NCBI RefSeq assembly: GCF_000756375.1
Contig: NZ_JNFD01000014.1
Location: 124,001 to 188,000 of the forward strand
Direction: 5' to 3'
DNA: 64,000 nt
Origin: Sphingopyxis sp. LC81
GTDB taxonomy: Bacteria > Pseudomonadota > Alphaproteobacteria > Sphingomonadales > Sphingomonadaceae
The notes beneath the pieces were generated by a model. That model made no database searches, was not told where the DNA came from, and was given only the letters and a program-made list of their open reading frames with translations. Position 1 is the stretch's first letter. Every line of letters starts with the position of its first letter. A program made the translations under genes and the position numbers. This document shows, piece by piece, positions 8,281 to 16,568 of this stretch.

Positions 8281-8913
8281 ATGAAGCGTAGACCGGATTC
8301 ATCCTCGGCGAGTAGTGAAAGGCAGGCCGAGGATCGGTACCTGACCGTTCATCGCGTCGCAAAGGTCGTTCGGCAGGACGACAAGGGCTTGTGGCGCGTG
8401 CGTAACATGTCGAACCGCGGTATGCTCTTCGAAGTCGATGTTCCCGTTTCGCCGAACGAACGGCTCACTATAATCCTGTCCGACGCAATCCGGCTGACAG
8501 GTCGCGTCATGTGGTCTGGTGACGGCCGGTGCGGCATCGTCTTCGACGAGCCGGTGCATATCGGAGAATTGCTGCGCGCGCTGGTCGCCGAACGCGAAGC
8601 CGAGGGGTATCGGCCGCTCCGCTTGTCGCTGCGCAGCCCGGCCCGGCTGTGGAGCGATGAAGGCGAGACGGAGATCATGGTCACGTCGCTTTCGCGGGAC
8701 GGCGTTGGGTTTTCCTATGACGGCGAGTTGGCGGAAGGTGACCGCATTAATATCGCCCTCGCCGATGGCCTGTGCCGCCGTGGCAACATCAAGTGGTTCA
8801 ACGGGCAGCGTGGCGGGATCAGGCTGGCCTGCCCTTTCGCAATTTCCCAGCTCGAAAGCCTGCGGAATTTCATCTCGGTTCCGAGGGATTCGCGCAGCTT
8901 TATCCGGCAGTAG
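8281..8913 (+). CDS. Tandem PilZ domain protein
   Basis: The 210-residue protein has two PilZ-like beta barrels: one with NMSNRGMLFEV (about residues 44-54) and one with SLSRDGVGFSY (about 138-148), each ending in a barrel strand (GRVMWSGDGRCGIVFD; GNIKWFNGQRGGIRL). PilZ domains bind cyclic di-GMP through an Arg-rich RxxxR and a D/NxSxxG motif. The first copy keeps NxSxxG; the second keeps SxxG only and lacks a clear RxxxR, so it may be structural. The start at 8281 follows GGAGAG. A role in motility or envelope regulation is inferred. Confidence 0.8.
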   Translation: MKRRPDSSSASSERQAEDRYLTVHRVAKVVRQDDKGLWRVRNMSNRGMLFEVDVPVSPNERLTIILSDAIRLTGRVMWSGDGRCGIVFDEPVHIGELLRALVAEREAEGYRPLRLSLRSPARLWSDEGETEIMVTSLSRDGVGFSYDGELAEGDRINIALADGLCRRGNIKWFNGQRGGIRLACPFAISQLESLRNFISVPRDSRSFIRQ

Positions 8914-9051
8914 GTGTGGGCGCCGTCGGCAAACGGTTCGCCGCAAAATGGACCAGCCGCCAATCTATTCTTAACCTCGTATTGCGAAGATCATCCCGTT
9001 GAAAGAGCGGGGGGCACAAAAGCAGCGCAAGCTGTGCGACGGAGAGTCGAA

Positions 9052-9354
9052 GTGCTCGAAAATCAGAAGATACGTCCGGCATCGGTGATCGGCCCGATGG
9101 GCGAGGAATTGACATTGGGCAGCCTTCCGCCGCCCGACACCACGCGCTGGGTCAGCCGCCGCAAGGCGCAGGTTGTTGCGGCGGTCGAAGGCGGCCTGCT
9201 GACGGCGGACGAAGCCTGTGCCCGTTACCATATGAGTCTCGAGGAACTGGCGACCTGGCAACGCCTGTTCGCCAGGGTCGGAGTGCCGGGCCTCAGGGCG
9301 ACGCGCATCCAGCTTTATCGCGAGGCATTTCCCGACCGGCTGTTGTCATCGTAG
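9052..9354 (+). CDS. sciP: SciP/DUF1153 family CtrA inhibitor homologue
   Basis: The 100-residue protein contains VIGPMGEELTLGSLPPP, RWVSRRKAQVVAAVEGGLL, and ARYHMSLEELATWQRLF ending LRATRIQLYR, which covers the whole SciP family. In Caulobacter, SciP binds CtrA and represses CtrA-activated genes late in the cell cycle. The start is a GTG at 9052, supported by GGAGAG at 9041 and the family N-terminus; the longer frame from 8914 has no site. It lies next to a PilZ gene, which hints at a cell-cycle or motility locus embedded among mobile-element genes. Confidence 0.85.
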   Translation: MLENQKIRPASVIGPMGEELTLGSLPPPDTTRWVSRRKAQVVAAVEGGLLTADEACARYHMSLEELATWQRLFARVGVPGLRATRIQLYREAFPDRLLSS

Positions 9355-9553
9355 CTATTCGTATTCCATTAGCGCCTGATCCCGTCCGAAGTAATTGCCT
9401 TGGACGGTCGATGCCAACCGCCAAATCGGCTGGGAACAAATATGTTTCCCTATTGACGAGGATACACCGCTTCGCGGGCGGATCATTCTCGTTCATTGGG
9501 CGTTTCGCCAATATCCGCTAATCGGGAAAACAAGACCTCAGGAGAAATTTGCC

Positions 9554-9928
9554 GTGAAGAAAGTCCTTGCCGCTGTCGCTCTTGCCGCCGTCGCCATGCC
9601 GTCGGCTCCCGCCCTTGCCGATCCGCCGCCCTGGGCTCCGGCGCATGGCAAGCGCGCCAAGGACCGTGGGCTCTACGACGGCAATGGCCGCTATTATGAG
9701 CCGCGGCGGATTTCGCGTGGCGACCGTATCTGGCGCGGTGACGACGGGCGCTATCGTTGCCGCCGCGACAACGGCACGACCGGGCTGATTATCGGTGCCG
9801 CGGTCGGCGCGCTCGTCGGGCGCGAACTCGACGGCGGGCGCGACCGCACGGTCGGCACGATCATTGGCGCTGCGGGGGGCGGCCTGCTTGGACGGGCGGT
9901 CGATCGCGGGGAACTCAAATGCCGCTGA
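9554..9928 (+). CDS. Glycine-zipper 2TM envelope protein (paralogue)
   Basis: The 124-residue product has a signal peptide (VKKVLAAVALAAVAMPSAPALA), a middle region rich in Tyr and Arg (RYRCRRDNGTTGL) and two glycine-zipper segments (IIGAAVGALVGRELDG and IIGAAGGGLLGRAVDRG). It is clearly related to the gene at 173-544 and lacks the Asp tract. The GTG start at 9554 is set by GGAGAAA upstream and by the signal peptide. Envelope location is likely; function is unknown. Confidence 0.75.
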   Translation: MKKVLAAVALAAVAMPSAPALADPPPWAPAHGKRAKDRGLYDGNGRYYEPRRISRGDRIWRGDDGRYRCRRDNGTTGLIIGAAVGALVGRELDGGRDRTVGTIIGAAGGGLLGRAVDRGELKCR

Positions 9929-10010
9929 CCCGGTTTTCCGCGAACAAAAGCGATAGGCGTTGGTTGCAGATGCGAAACTGGCCCTGGAATCACCCTTCGC
10001 CAAGTGCGCC

Positions 10011-10190
10011 ATGACGCGGGAACTGACAGACACCATTCTTCGGGTCGTCAAGCGCGCGCCGCAATGGATCAGGCGCGACCTCGAAGCGAAAAATCCGGCA
10101 GCGCGTATCCGTGCCGAAGAGGCGCTCGCGGCGATGATCGCCGAGGCGCTCAATCTGCGGACTGCTGCTGACGCCGACGCCGAGACTTGA
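10011..10190 (+). CDS. Small conserved helical protein (DUF6771-like)
   Basis: The 59-residue product (MTRELTDTILRVVKRAPQW, IRRDLEAKNPAARIRAEEAL) is all helical and strongly resembles a small sphingomonad family I recall as DUF6771, though I am not certain of that number. No strong ribosome site is visible before the ATG at 10011. It converges with the MucR remnant. Function is unknown. Confidence 0.55.
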   Translation: MTRELTDTILRVVKRAPQWIRRDLEAKNPAARIRAEEALAAMIAEALNLRTAADADAET

Positions 10191-10193
10191 TGC

Positions 10194-10382
10194 CTATTTC
10201 GCGCGGCGCCTGATGGTCTTGTTGCGGCCGCCGCCGCGGCCCTTGGTGCCGAGGCCGATCACCTTCGCGAGCGCGCGACGCTTCTCGGCATAAGCGGGCG
10301 CGGTCATCGGATAATCCTTCGGCAAGTTCCATTTGGCGCGATACTCGTCGGGCGACATGCCCGCATCTCGCCTCTTCTGCAA
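10194..10382 (-). pseudogene. MucR/Ros regulator, C-terminal remnant
   Basis: The 62-residue frame [38 protein letters not shown] is the conserved C-terminal end of the MucR/Ros zinc-finger regulators of alphaproteobacteria. The upstream 70-90 residues, including the C2H2 zinc finger, are absent in all frames above 10382. The product could not bind DNA like an intact MucR, so this is called a broken copy. Its basic tail ([15 protein letters not shown]) also differs from the usual end. Confidence 0.65.
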
Positions 10383-10819
10383 GAAAAGCTGGCGTGATTA
10401 TCGCGCAGGGGAACCGCAACGATTCCGGTGCGTTGGGCTGGGCGACCATATTCTGGTTGGTGGTCACTTACCAATGCTCGCTCCGCCAACCGGCGGGGCG
10501 TTTCATATGGCCGCCGACCGGCACGATATGGCCTCGCTCCAATCCCCCCCCGCGAGTGAGGTCGAAGGGTTCCGTCTAGGGGGACGGAACCCTTCATCTC
10601 TTCCGCATGGGAAGGCGGCGAATGGGCAGCGCGATAAGGGACCAGCTCGTCGCGCCGCCCTTCGCGATGCCGCCATGTGGGGTAAAGAAGGCGGGCGGCA
10701 CCGGAATTGCGATGCCGCCATCGTCGGCTGCAATGGTTAACAAAATATGGATTCCGCGGCGGCTTTGCGATGAGCCGTGGCATCGGCAGCGGCATTGGTG
10801 CGTGGGTCCATACATCCGT
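10383..10819. other. Gene-free stretch
   Basis: I find no supported gene in these 437 bases. The frames present have no family resemblance and no ribosome sites. The block separates the MucR remnant from the sigma-factor operon and may hold decayed sequence. Confidence 0.5.
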
Positions 10820-11782
10820 CTATCCATAAAAAGCGGAGCGGATGATCTCCCATTTTCGTTGCAGCCCGAGCCGCATCACCATGAAGTCGAACCTTATGCG
10901 CTCCCCAAGCGACGGATAGGCTATGTCGATGATCGCATAGTTGGCGCGGCGCAAATGGCGTCCGACAGAGCGGCGGCTGATCCCGAGGCGCGGCGCGATG
11001 TCTTCGAACGGGCGGCCATATAGATCGAACAAGATCCAGACCTGCCGCGTCAGTGCCGGCTGATCGACCAGCCGCTCCGGAATCTGCACCGTGTCGGCGA
11101 CCGCTTTGCCATTCTTCTCGGCTTCCGTCATCACCCGCTCGTCGGGAAAGGGACGTCGCCGCCGCCGATAGTCCACATAGCCATGCGGATAACGCCGCCC
11201 CAGGTTCAGGCGCTCCGCCAGCCATTCGTCGAACGGCTCCCATCCCGCGCATTGGAGCGCGTCGGTGACGCGCAGCAGGCGCTCGCGCCGATAGCGGCGC
11301 CACGGCCACAGGATGCGCCAGAGATCGACCGTGGCGACGTCTTCGCAGCACGACCGTGCGACCGCGCGGCGTAGCGTCGCTGGCAACGCCGCGACGATGA
11401 ACGCGGCGGCGACCTCTTCGTCGGCGGCGATGTCCGCTGGCGGATCGGGCCATGCGACCTCGCCCGGATAACCGCTCTCGGTGAAGGCGGTGGCGAGCGA
11501 GCGCCGATAGTCCTGCTGCAAGCGCGCCTGCAAGGCGGCGACCCGCGGCCTGACGCCGGGGACGGTGTCCGTATAGCAGACGCGCGCCCGAAGGATCGCG
11601 CGTGCGTCGGCGAGGCACGCGCCGATGGTGTCGCCATCGGTGCCGAGTATGTCCGCCATCGCTCCGGCATCGACGCCGTAGAAGTTGTGGAGCAGGAACA
11701 GCGCGCGCGGGAGCGGAGGCAAGCGCTCGATCGCCGCGTAGCGGGGGTGATCGAGCGACGATCGGGTCAGCACGTTCACCAT
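10820..11782 (-). CDS. Sigma-70 region 4-like regulatory protein
   Basis: The 320-residue protein has two helix-turn-helix blocks resembling sigma region 4: one near the N-terminus (RLPPLPRALFLLHNFYG, then GAMADILGTDGDTIGACLA) and one near the C-terminus (RQVWILFDLYGRPFEDIA, then LGISRRSVGRHLRRA). The middle part is Arg/Trp-rich and unrecognised. No sigma region 2 is seen. Its start overlaps the ECF sigma stop by 7 bases, so the two proteins are probably co-translated. It may act as a companion or antagonist of the ECF factor; that is inference. Confidence 0.65.
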   Translation of the reverse strand: MVNVLTRSSLDHPRYAAIERLPPLPRALFLLHNFYGVDAGAMADILGTDGDTIGACLADARAILRARVCYTDTVPGVRPRVAALQARLQQDYRRSLATAFTESGYPGEVAWPDPPADIAADEEVAAAFIVAALPATLRRAVARSCCEDVATVDLWRILWPWRRYRRERLLRVTDALQCAGWEPFDEWLAERLNLGRRYPHGYVDYRRRRRPFPDERVMTEAEKNGKAVADTVQIPERLVDQPALTRQVWILFDLYGRPFEDIAPRLGISRRSVGRHLRRANYAIIDIAYPSLGERIRFDFMVMRLGLQRKWEIIRSAFYG

Positions 11783-12285
11783 TGTCCGGCAACTGCCGTG
11801 CGGCAGAGCGTCAACGCCCGCGCCATATGATACTCAACCGTGGCGACGCTGATGCCGACCTGCTCGGCGATGTCCTTGTAGGACTGCCGGTGGACGCGGT
11901 GCATCACGAAGACACGCCGCGTCTTGGGCGGCATCGCGCGCACCGCCTGCCTATAGAGACGCTGCAAATCCTTCGCTTCGATCCGCCATGTCTGTTCGGG
12001 TGCTGTTGGTGCGGTTCGTTCCTCGTCGAGCGGAAAGAAGACGGGAAGGCCTCGCTGCCTTTTGCGCGCGCGGTTGATCAGCATGTTGCGGGTGATCCGC
12101 GACAGATAGGCGGCGGGGTTTTCGATCCTCTCCGGGTTCCGCGCGCCCAGCAGCCGCGCGAAGGCTTCCTGAACCAGGTCGGGGGCCTCGTCCGGGCCAA
12201 CCCTTCGCCTGAGGTAGCGCAGCAGCCGGGCATGTTCGGTATGACAGACGGCCTCGAACCTCGGTGACATATCGGGGAGCGTCAT
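11776..12285 (-). CDS. ECF RNA polymerase sigma factor (FecI-like)
   Basis: The 169-residue protein shows region 2 (EHARLLRYLRRRVG, EAPDLVQEAFARLL, NPAAYLSRITRNMLINRAR) and region 4 (LQRLYRQAVRAMPPKTR, RVFVMHRVHRQSYKDIA, VGISVATVEYHMARAL). Its pattern is of FecI-type ECF factors, which normally pair with a FecR anti-sigma and a TonB transducer. Neither is adjacent here. Instead it sits between a nucleotidyltransferase-like gene (ATGA overlap) and the region-4-like gene (7-base overlap), so the control logic must differ. Confidence 0.85.
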   Translation of the reverse strand: MTLPDMSPRFEAVCHTEHARLLRYLRRRVGPDEAPDLVQEAFARLLGARNPERIENPAAYLSRITRNMLINRARKRQRGLPVFFPLDEERTAPTAPEQTWRIEAKDLQRLYRQAVRAMPPKTRRVFVMHRVHRQSYKDIAEQVGISVATVEYHMARALTLCRTAVAGQW

Positions 12286-12776
12286 GGCCGCGCCTCCCCG
12301 CGTTCCCCGGGCGCCAGCGGCGCATCGCGCGAAGCGCGATAAAGGGTGATGCCCGCCTCGATCCGGTCGAGGATGAAGGTGTCGCGCTCGGCTTTCGCGA
12401 TGCGGATGTCGGCTTTGGAGTAGGTGTCAAGACTGACCGCGCAGCGGTCGCCGAGTTCGCGCTGGATGACATCATGGGCGCGGCGCCAGCAGCATTCTTC
12501 CTTGAACAGCGGATGGCCCACGACGATCCAAAACTCATAATCGGAGAAGTGGATCGTCTGGTCGTCTTCGTACCAGTTTCTCCGCGCGTAAGGGCCGATC
12601 AGGATGATGCGCCGTATCTGGCCCGGCTCGGGCGCCTGCACCCGGGTCGGATCGAAAGAGGTGCGCAATATGCGCGCGATCCGCTCGACCTCCTGCTGCT
12701 TGCGGCGGATGAGGTGGCCGACGCGCGCCATCACGACTTCGCGCGCGTAAACGTCGTTCAATTGTGGGGTAGACAT
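12282..12776 (-). CDS. Degenerate nucleotidyltransferase-like protein
   Basis: The 164-residue protein matches the N-terminal domain of the MNT-HEPN protein at 13422-14342: RRKQQEVERIARIL, RRIILIGPYARRNW and SDYEFWIVVG correspond to the paralogue's VILFGSHARGDW and SDYDILVIVS. The usual GS is GP and the DxD is DxE, so catalysis may be lost or altered. No HEPN domain follows. The start at 12776 (MSTPQLND) gives a better N-terminus than the longer frame; its ribosome site is weak. The stop overlaps the ECF sigma start as ATGA, placing this gene first in the operon. Confidence 0.65.
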   Translation of the reverse strand: MSTPQLNDVYAREVVMARVGHLIRRKQQEVERIARILRTSFDPTRVQAPEPGQIRRIILIGPYARRNWYEDDQTIHFSDYEFWIVVGHPLFKEECCWRRAHDVIQRELGDRCAVSLDTYSKADIRIAKAERDTFILDRIEAGITLYRASRDAPLAPGERGEARP

Positions 12777-13421
12777 TTGCAGCTCACACACCAGCGGTCC
12801 GCGCGTCGATGCGCGGATGTGCAAGCGGTGTCCGCTGTGTGGCGCCGCAATCGCGGCTTACAGCAACTGCCCGACCGTGATGGCCGAACCTACATGATGC
12901 CTGGCAGGATTATCCCGAGGATGGCCGCCAGTCCTTCCATCCCGTGGCCGCGATCATGCCAGAATCGGGGAGTCCCGGCAAGCGATCCGGCCAGGAGGGC
13001 AAAGTCAGTCGGAATGCCTGTCCTTCCTAGCCGTCCAGTCGCGGGCGAGTTTTGAGAGCGGAAGTAACGCCGATTCAGCGCCGCGAACGCAGCCGCTACC
13101 AGTCGCCGCGGTCGTGCCGGTAAATTGTGCATCCCATGGAACGGGACTTTTTCACGCGATACCGGCCTGGAAGTATGATGCGCGTACTCAGGCCATATCT
13201 GGTTACGAAGCTTCCGATTCGCGGAAATATCAGGATACGCGAACGCCATGCATAAGGGTCATCGGTTGCCATTTGCGAGAGCCTCTATCGCCAGTAGCGG
13301 CTTAACGAACTCCGCTGACTTATGTTCCAATCCCCTGGAAATATGGACTGATTTTCATCACATCTGGCGTGCGGGCCTGGTGCTGTTCGACACCGGTCAA
13401 CTCAGTGTGGGCCGCTGCGAT
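12777..13421. other. Gene-free stretch between two nucleotidyltransferase genes
   Basis: I see no supported gene in these 645 bases. A 119-residue minus-strand frame (12890-13249) has no family resemblance or ribosome site. The block likely carries the promoter of the sigma operon near its left end; the rest may be decayed sequence. Confidence 0.45.
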
Positions 13422-14342
13422 CTACCTGTCGGCGGCCTTTTCGAGTTCGGCGATCTTATCGGAGCAGACCTGATGGACCACGCGGCCTAATTCCTCGACG
13501 CGCGCGCCGAGCCACGCCAGCTCTTCTTCGCTGATCTTGTAGTGCCTGGCGTAGCGAGCCTTGGTGTAGGCTTCCTTCAATTTCTGGAACATCGCGCGCT
13601 CGCGGCGGTTGCCATCCGGCCAGATGCCATAGAGTCTGCGGTCAAGCCCCTCGGCGAGAGAGCGGAGGAAGGCGATGTTGTGGTTGTAAGGCGTGTAATA
13701 TGTCAGCGTGAGCATCAGCCCTTGATACAGGCGCTCGGTCGCTTGATGCAGCATGAACGCTGCATCACGTTGTTCGTGCTGGGAGAGGAAGAACAGGAAT
13801 CCCTTCTGGGCGCTGGCCGCTTGGGGCATCCACTCCTCGAAATATTCTCTCGCCGCGTCTAGCGCTTGCGACGGAGTTTTCGGCTTGGGCGTCGCCAGTT
13901 CGCTGCCGTCGCTCTCGTATAACGCGACACCATCCTTGGCGACCTCCATGAAGAACACCCGGCCATGCGCCAGACCATCGTTCACCTCGTGCAGCGAATG
14001 GACGATAAAATTGACCGGCGTTCGCAGCGTCTTCTCGATCGTGTAGGCGCGGATGAGCCGCTCCTCGGCCTTCGCCCAATAGCCGGCGCGGTCGGTAAGC
14101 TCCTTCTGGCTGACGATGACAAGGATGTCGTAATCGGATTTATACTGGTTCGCCGACAACGGCGCATCGACCCAGTCACCGCGCGCGTGTGAGCCGAACA
14201 GGATGACTTTCAGGATGCGGGCGCCCTTGCGGCGCCCGGTCGCATTTTCGGTCGCCTGGCCGAACTCGTCGAAGAGGATTTCGACGATGCGCTCAAGCTC
14301 GCGCTGCTTGGCGGCAGGAAGATGATCGACGTCGGTTCGCAT
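13422..14342 (-). CDS. Nucleotidyltransferase-HEPN fusion protein
   Basis: The 306-residue protein has an N-terminal MNT-type nucleotidyltransferase domain with VILFGSHARGDW and SDYDILVIVS (intact GS and DxD), then a linker (TPKPKTPSQALDAAREYFE) and a C-terminal HEPN domain (FMLHQATERLYQGLMLTLTYY, YNHNIAFLRSL, AYTKARYARHYKI). MNT and HEPN partners often form toxin-antitoxin pairs in which the MNT AMPylates the HEPN RNase; here both are in one chain. The start at 14342 is chosen by homology to the paralogue's N-terminus. The role is not known for this fused family. Confidence 0.8.
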   Translation of the reverse strand: MRTDVDHLPAAKQRELERIVEILFDEFGQATENATGRRKGARILKVILFGSHARGDWVDAPLSANQYKSDYDILVIVSQKELTDRAGYWAKAEERLIRAYTIEKTLRTPVNFIVHSLHEVNDGLAHGRVFFMEVAKDGVALYESDGSELATPKPKTPSQALDAAREYFEEWMPQAASAQKGFLFFLSQHEQRDAAFMLHQATERLYQGLMLTLTYYTPYNHNIAFLRSLAEGLDRRLYGIWPDGNRRERAMFQKLKEAYTKARYARHYKISEEELAWLGARVEELGRVVHQVCSDKIAELEKAADR

Positions 14343-14389
14343 GGGCCCGGAATCTTCGGGCAATGCCCGCCACTTGGCAAGGACAGAAT

Positions 14390-14442
14390 GCCCGGCGCTT
14401 TGCGCCGGGCAAAAATTGGAGGAGCGGGCTCGCCGCTCCTCC
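14390..14442 (-). terminator. Intrinsic terminator of parB, with a second hairpin
   Basis: On the minus strand a 10-bp perfect stem (GGAGGAGCGG with CCGCTCCTCC, 14418-14442) is followed by AATTTTTG, 28 bases after the ParB stop. A second perfect hairpin (GCCCGGCGC, loop of 3, 14390-14410) follows immediately. This separates parB from the MNT-HEPN gene. Confidence 0.75.
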
Positions 14443-14470
14443 AGGAAGTTTGCAGTTCGCAGTTTGCAGG

Positions 14471-16225
14471 TCAGGCCGCTTGGCGCATTTCCGGTTCGGC
14501 GTCAATTTCGACTGGAACGAGAAGCGGCGCGATGCTGCCGCTCCGTTCGACACAGCCGATACCGCCCCGATCGGTATATCCCGACGGCGGAAAAGCGAAC
14601 CAGCGAGGAAGCCATCCCTCGACCTTCGTCCGGCCATTGCTGCCAGCGAGGCAGTCGGTGAGAATGCCGCGCTGCACCTTGGCGGTCGCCCCGGCGTTGG
14701 CTTCGGCCACGTCGGCACCCGCAACCTCGTCAATGATTGCGGTGAGCAACGGCTTGTCGCGGATCAGGCCGGGCAGAACCGCATCATCTTGCCAGCAGGT
14801 CCGCATATCGGTGCCGAGCAACTGACCCAGCATGCCGACCTGGGTGCTGCCGACCGCAAGCGTCTCGCCCATCACGACGGGAAGGATGCCCATTACCTCA
14901 CTATCGGACAGAGCCGCCAAACGGGCGAACAGCCCGGCAATACCATGATCGCCGTCATAGCCGCCAACCACGGTGAGAGTCTCCGGATCGAAGCCGAGCA
15001 AGGCCAGAACCTCGCGGCGCTTCGTATCGAACGTGGCTTCGCTTGCCGACACCTCGACGCTCTCGGCGATGGCATCGCTCGCCGCGCGCTGCTTCTCGAC
15101 ATCGACCCGCCACAGATGCGATCCGACAATGGCGTGAGCGACCATCATGCGGAGCGCGGTTCCCGTATCGGACAGCAGAGAGGCGCGCACGGCGGCATGA
15201 CGGTGGAGGTCGATATAGTTGCTCAATGCAGCGCTGACCTCGGGACGCACCGGCTTGGCCGCATCGGCACCGGCCTTGCCCTTGGCGCGCTGCCGCGCTT
15301 CCTTCATCGTGATATAGCCTTCGTGGAAAGCGACCTCGCCGCGATGGCTGATGGTCACGAAGGCCTTGCCGCCCTTCTTCTTCGGGCAGCGTTCATGCTC
15401 CCAGCTATTGAAATACTCGCCGCGCTCCATGATGACGACATCGGTCCATCCCGTCTCGCGATAGAAGTCCGCCTGTTTCTCGACCTCGGTCATCTGCGCG
15501 GTCCAGAATGCGTCGGCATCGGCAAAATAGCTGTCCTCGCCGAACAGGTCGGAGACGATCTCGCCGGTGTAGTCGGCAAGGTCGAACATCGCGACCTTGG
15601 CCGCAATCGCGCTGCCTCCGAATAGCCACGCTCTCAAGCTCGTGCCGGTGGGTGCGTGCTTCTCGGGACAATCGACCAGCGCCAGCCACTCGCGCTGCTG
15701 CGTTTTGGATGCCAGCGTCAGGTGGCGCATCGTGACGACATCGATCTTGTCGGTGCGATAGAGATTGCGGATACGCGGCAGCAGATTGCCGATGGCAAGC
15801 GTCCGCTTCACCTGCAACGACGTGAGTCCAAAGGTGAGGCCAATGTTCTCGACGCTCCGTCCTTCGCGGACGAGGCGGGTGAAGGCTTCGCAGCGATTGA
15901 TCTCGTCGGGATCGAGGCGGGCGATATTCTCGATCAGCGAGGCCTCCAATGCCGCCGCATCGTCACCGGCCTCCATCACCGCGCAAGGCAGCGGATCGAT
16001 GCCACCCTGTTCCTCGGCGACGGTCAGCGCCGCATGGTAGCGCCGCTTGCCCGCAACGATCTCGTAATTCCCGTCTTCCGCTCCGGGCCTGACGATAAGC
16101 GGCACGAGGATGCCCCGTGCCCGCACCGAGGGCAGGATATTGGTGAGGTCGGGCTTCTTGGTGATCCCGCGCATGTTGGCGGGCGACACGACAAGCTGCG
16201 ACAGTTCGATATGCTTGAGTTCCAC
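14471..16225 (-). CDS. Large ParB/RepB/Spo0J-type partition protein
   Basis: The 584-residue protein begins with a ParB N-terminal nuclease-like domain (LPSVRARGILVPLIVRPG, then IVAGKRRYHAALT), a helix-turn-helix (LTFGLTSLQVKRTLAIG) and a long C-terminal region typical of plasmid and island ParB-like proteins of sphingomonads. ParB proteins bind centromere sites or regulate element genes. The start is a GTG at 16225 preceded by AAGGAG; the longer frame reads through the leader. No parA is present, so a canonical partition role is doubtful. A structured leader lies 88-150 bases upstream. Confidence 0.85.
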   Translation of the reverse strand: MELKHIELSQLVVSPANMRGITKKPDLTNILPSVRARGILVPLIVRPGAEDGNYEIVAGKRRYHAALTVAEEQGGIDPLPCAVMEAGDDAAALEASLIENIARLDPDEINRCEAFTRLVREGRSVENIGLTFGLTSLQVKRTLAIGNLLPRIRNLYRTDKIDVVTMRHLTLASKTQQREWLALVDCPEKHAPTGTSLRAWLFGGSAIAAKVAMFDLADYTGEIVSDLFGEDSYFADADAFWTAQMTEVEKQADFYRETGWTDVVIMERGEYFNSWEHERCPKKKGGKAFVTISHRGEVAFHEGYITMKEARQRAKGKAGADAAKPVRPEVSAALSNYIDLHRHAAVRASLLSDTGTALRMMVAHAIVGSHLWRVDVEKQRAASDAIAESVEVSASEATFDTKRREVLALLGFDPETLTVVGGYDGDHGIAGLFARLAALSDSEVMGILPVVMGETLAVGSTQVGMLGQLLGTDMRTCWQDDAVLPGLIRDKPLLTAIIDEVAGADVAEANAGATAKVQRGILTDCLAGSNGRTKVEGWLPRWFAFPPSGYTDRGGIGCVERSGSIAPLLVPVEIDAEPEMRQAA

Positions 16226-16568
16226 GGATCTTCTCCTTTGCACTTTCCAAACCACCGCAGCCCCGGCTGAGCGGGGTGGGCGGCGAGAGCGACCGGAGAG
16301 GTCCGCTATGAAGGCAGGGCGCACCCGAAGGGTCGGAACAATGTGGAGAACCCCGAGAGGGGTTGCACCCTGCCGGGCGGGCCTCACAGGTGAGCGACCG
16401 GCTAACCCGCACGGCCGGAGGCCACCGCCATTGCGCGCCTGCGCGATGTCCTTACGGGCCGGCGCGAAGTGCCGGTCCCTTGCATCAGTGATCAATCCGG
16501 CGTCAGCCGGCGAGACGGGGCGTCAGCCTCGGCTCCCGAACCAGTTCGCGCGCCAGTCGCGCTTCGGC
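16226..16568. other. Structured GC-rich leader region between kfrA and parB
   Basis: These 343 bases hold no supported gene but many perfect hairpins: CCCCG/CGGGG at 16261-16276, the three-way fold at 16313-16374, GGGCCGGC/GCCGGTCCC (one bulge) near 16456-16479 and CCGGC-GTCA-GCCGG near 16497-16510. It is probably the 5' leader and promoter region of parB. Confidence 0.55.
16313..16374 (-). ncRNA. Candidate three-way-junction RNA in the parB leader
   Basis: Read on the minus strand, a 10-bp closing stem (GGCAGGGUGC with GCGCCCUGCC) encloses two hairpins, AACCCC-UCUC-GGGGUU and ACCC-UUC-GGGU, joined by a 15-base strand. The closing stem has one G-U wobble on this strand but an A-C mismatch on the plus strand, which favours minus-strand RNA. 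A cis-regulatory element of parB is inferred; no known family is recognised. Confidence 0.45.

Noticed and set aside
12890..13249. 119-residue minus frame in the 12.8-13.4 kb gap
   Set aside because: No ribosome site, no family resemblance and odd composition; kept as unassigned.
14471..16225. ParB considered as evidence of an integrated replicon with a full partition system
   Set aside because: No parA, no replication initiator and no parS-like repeat set are seen beside it.
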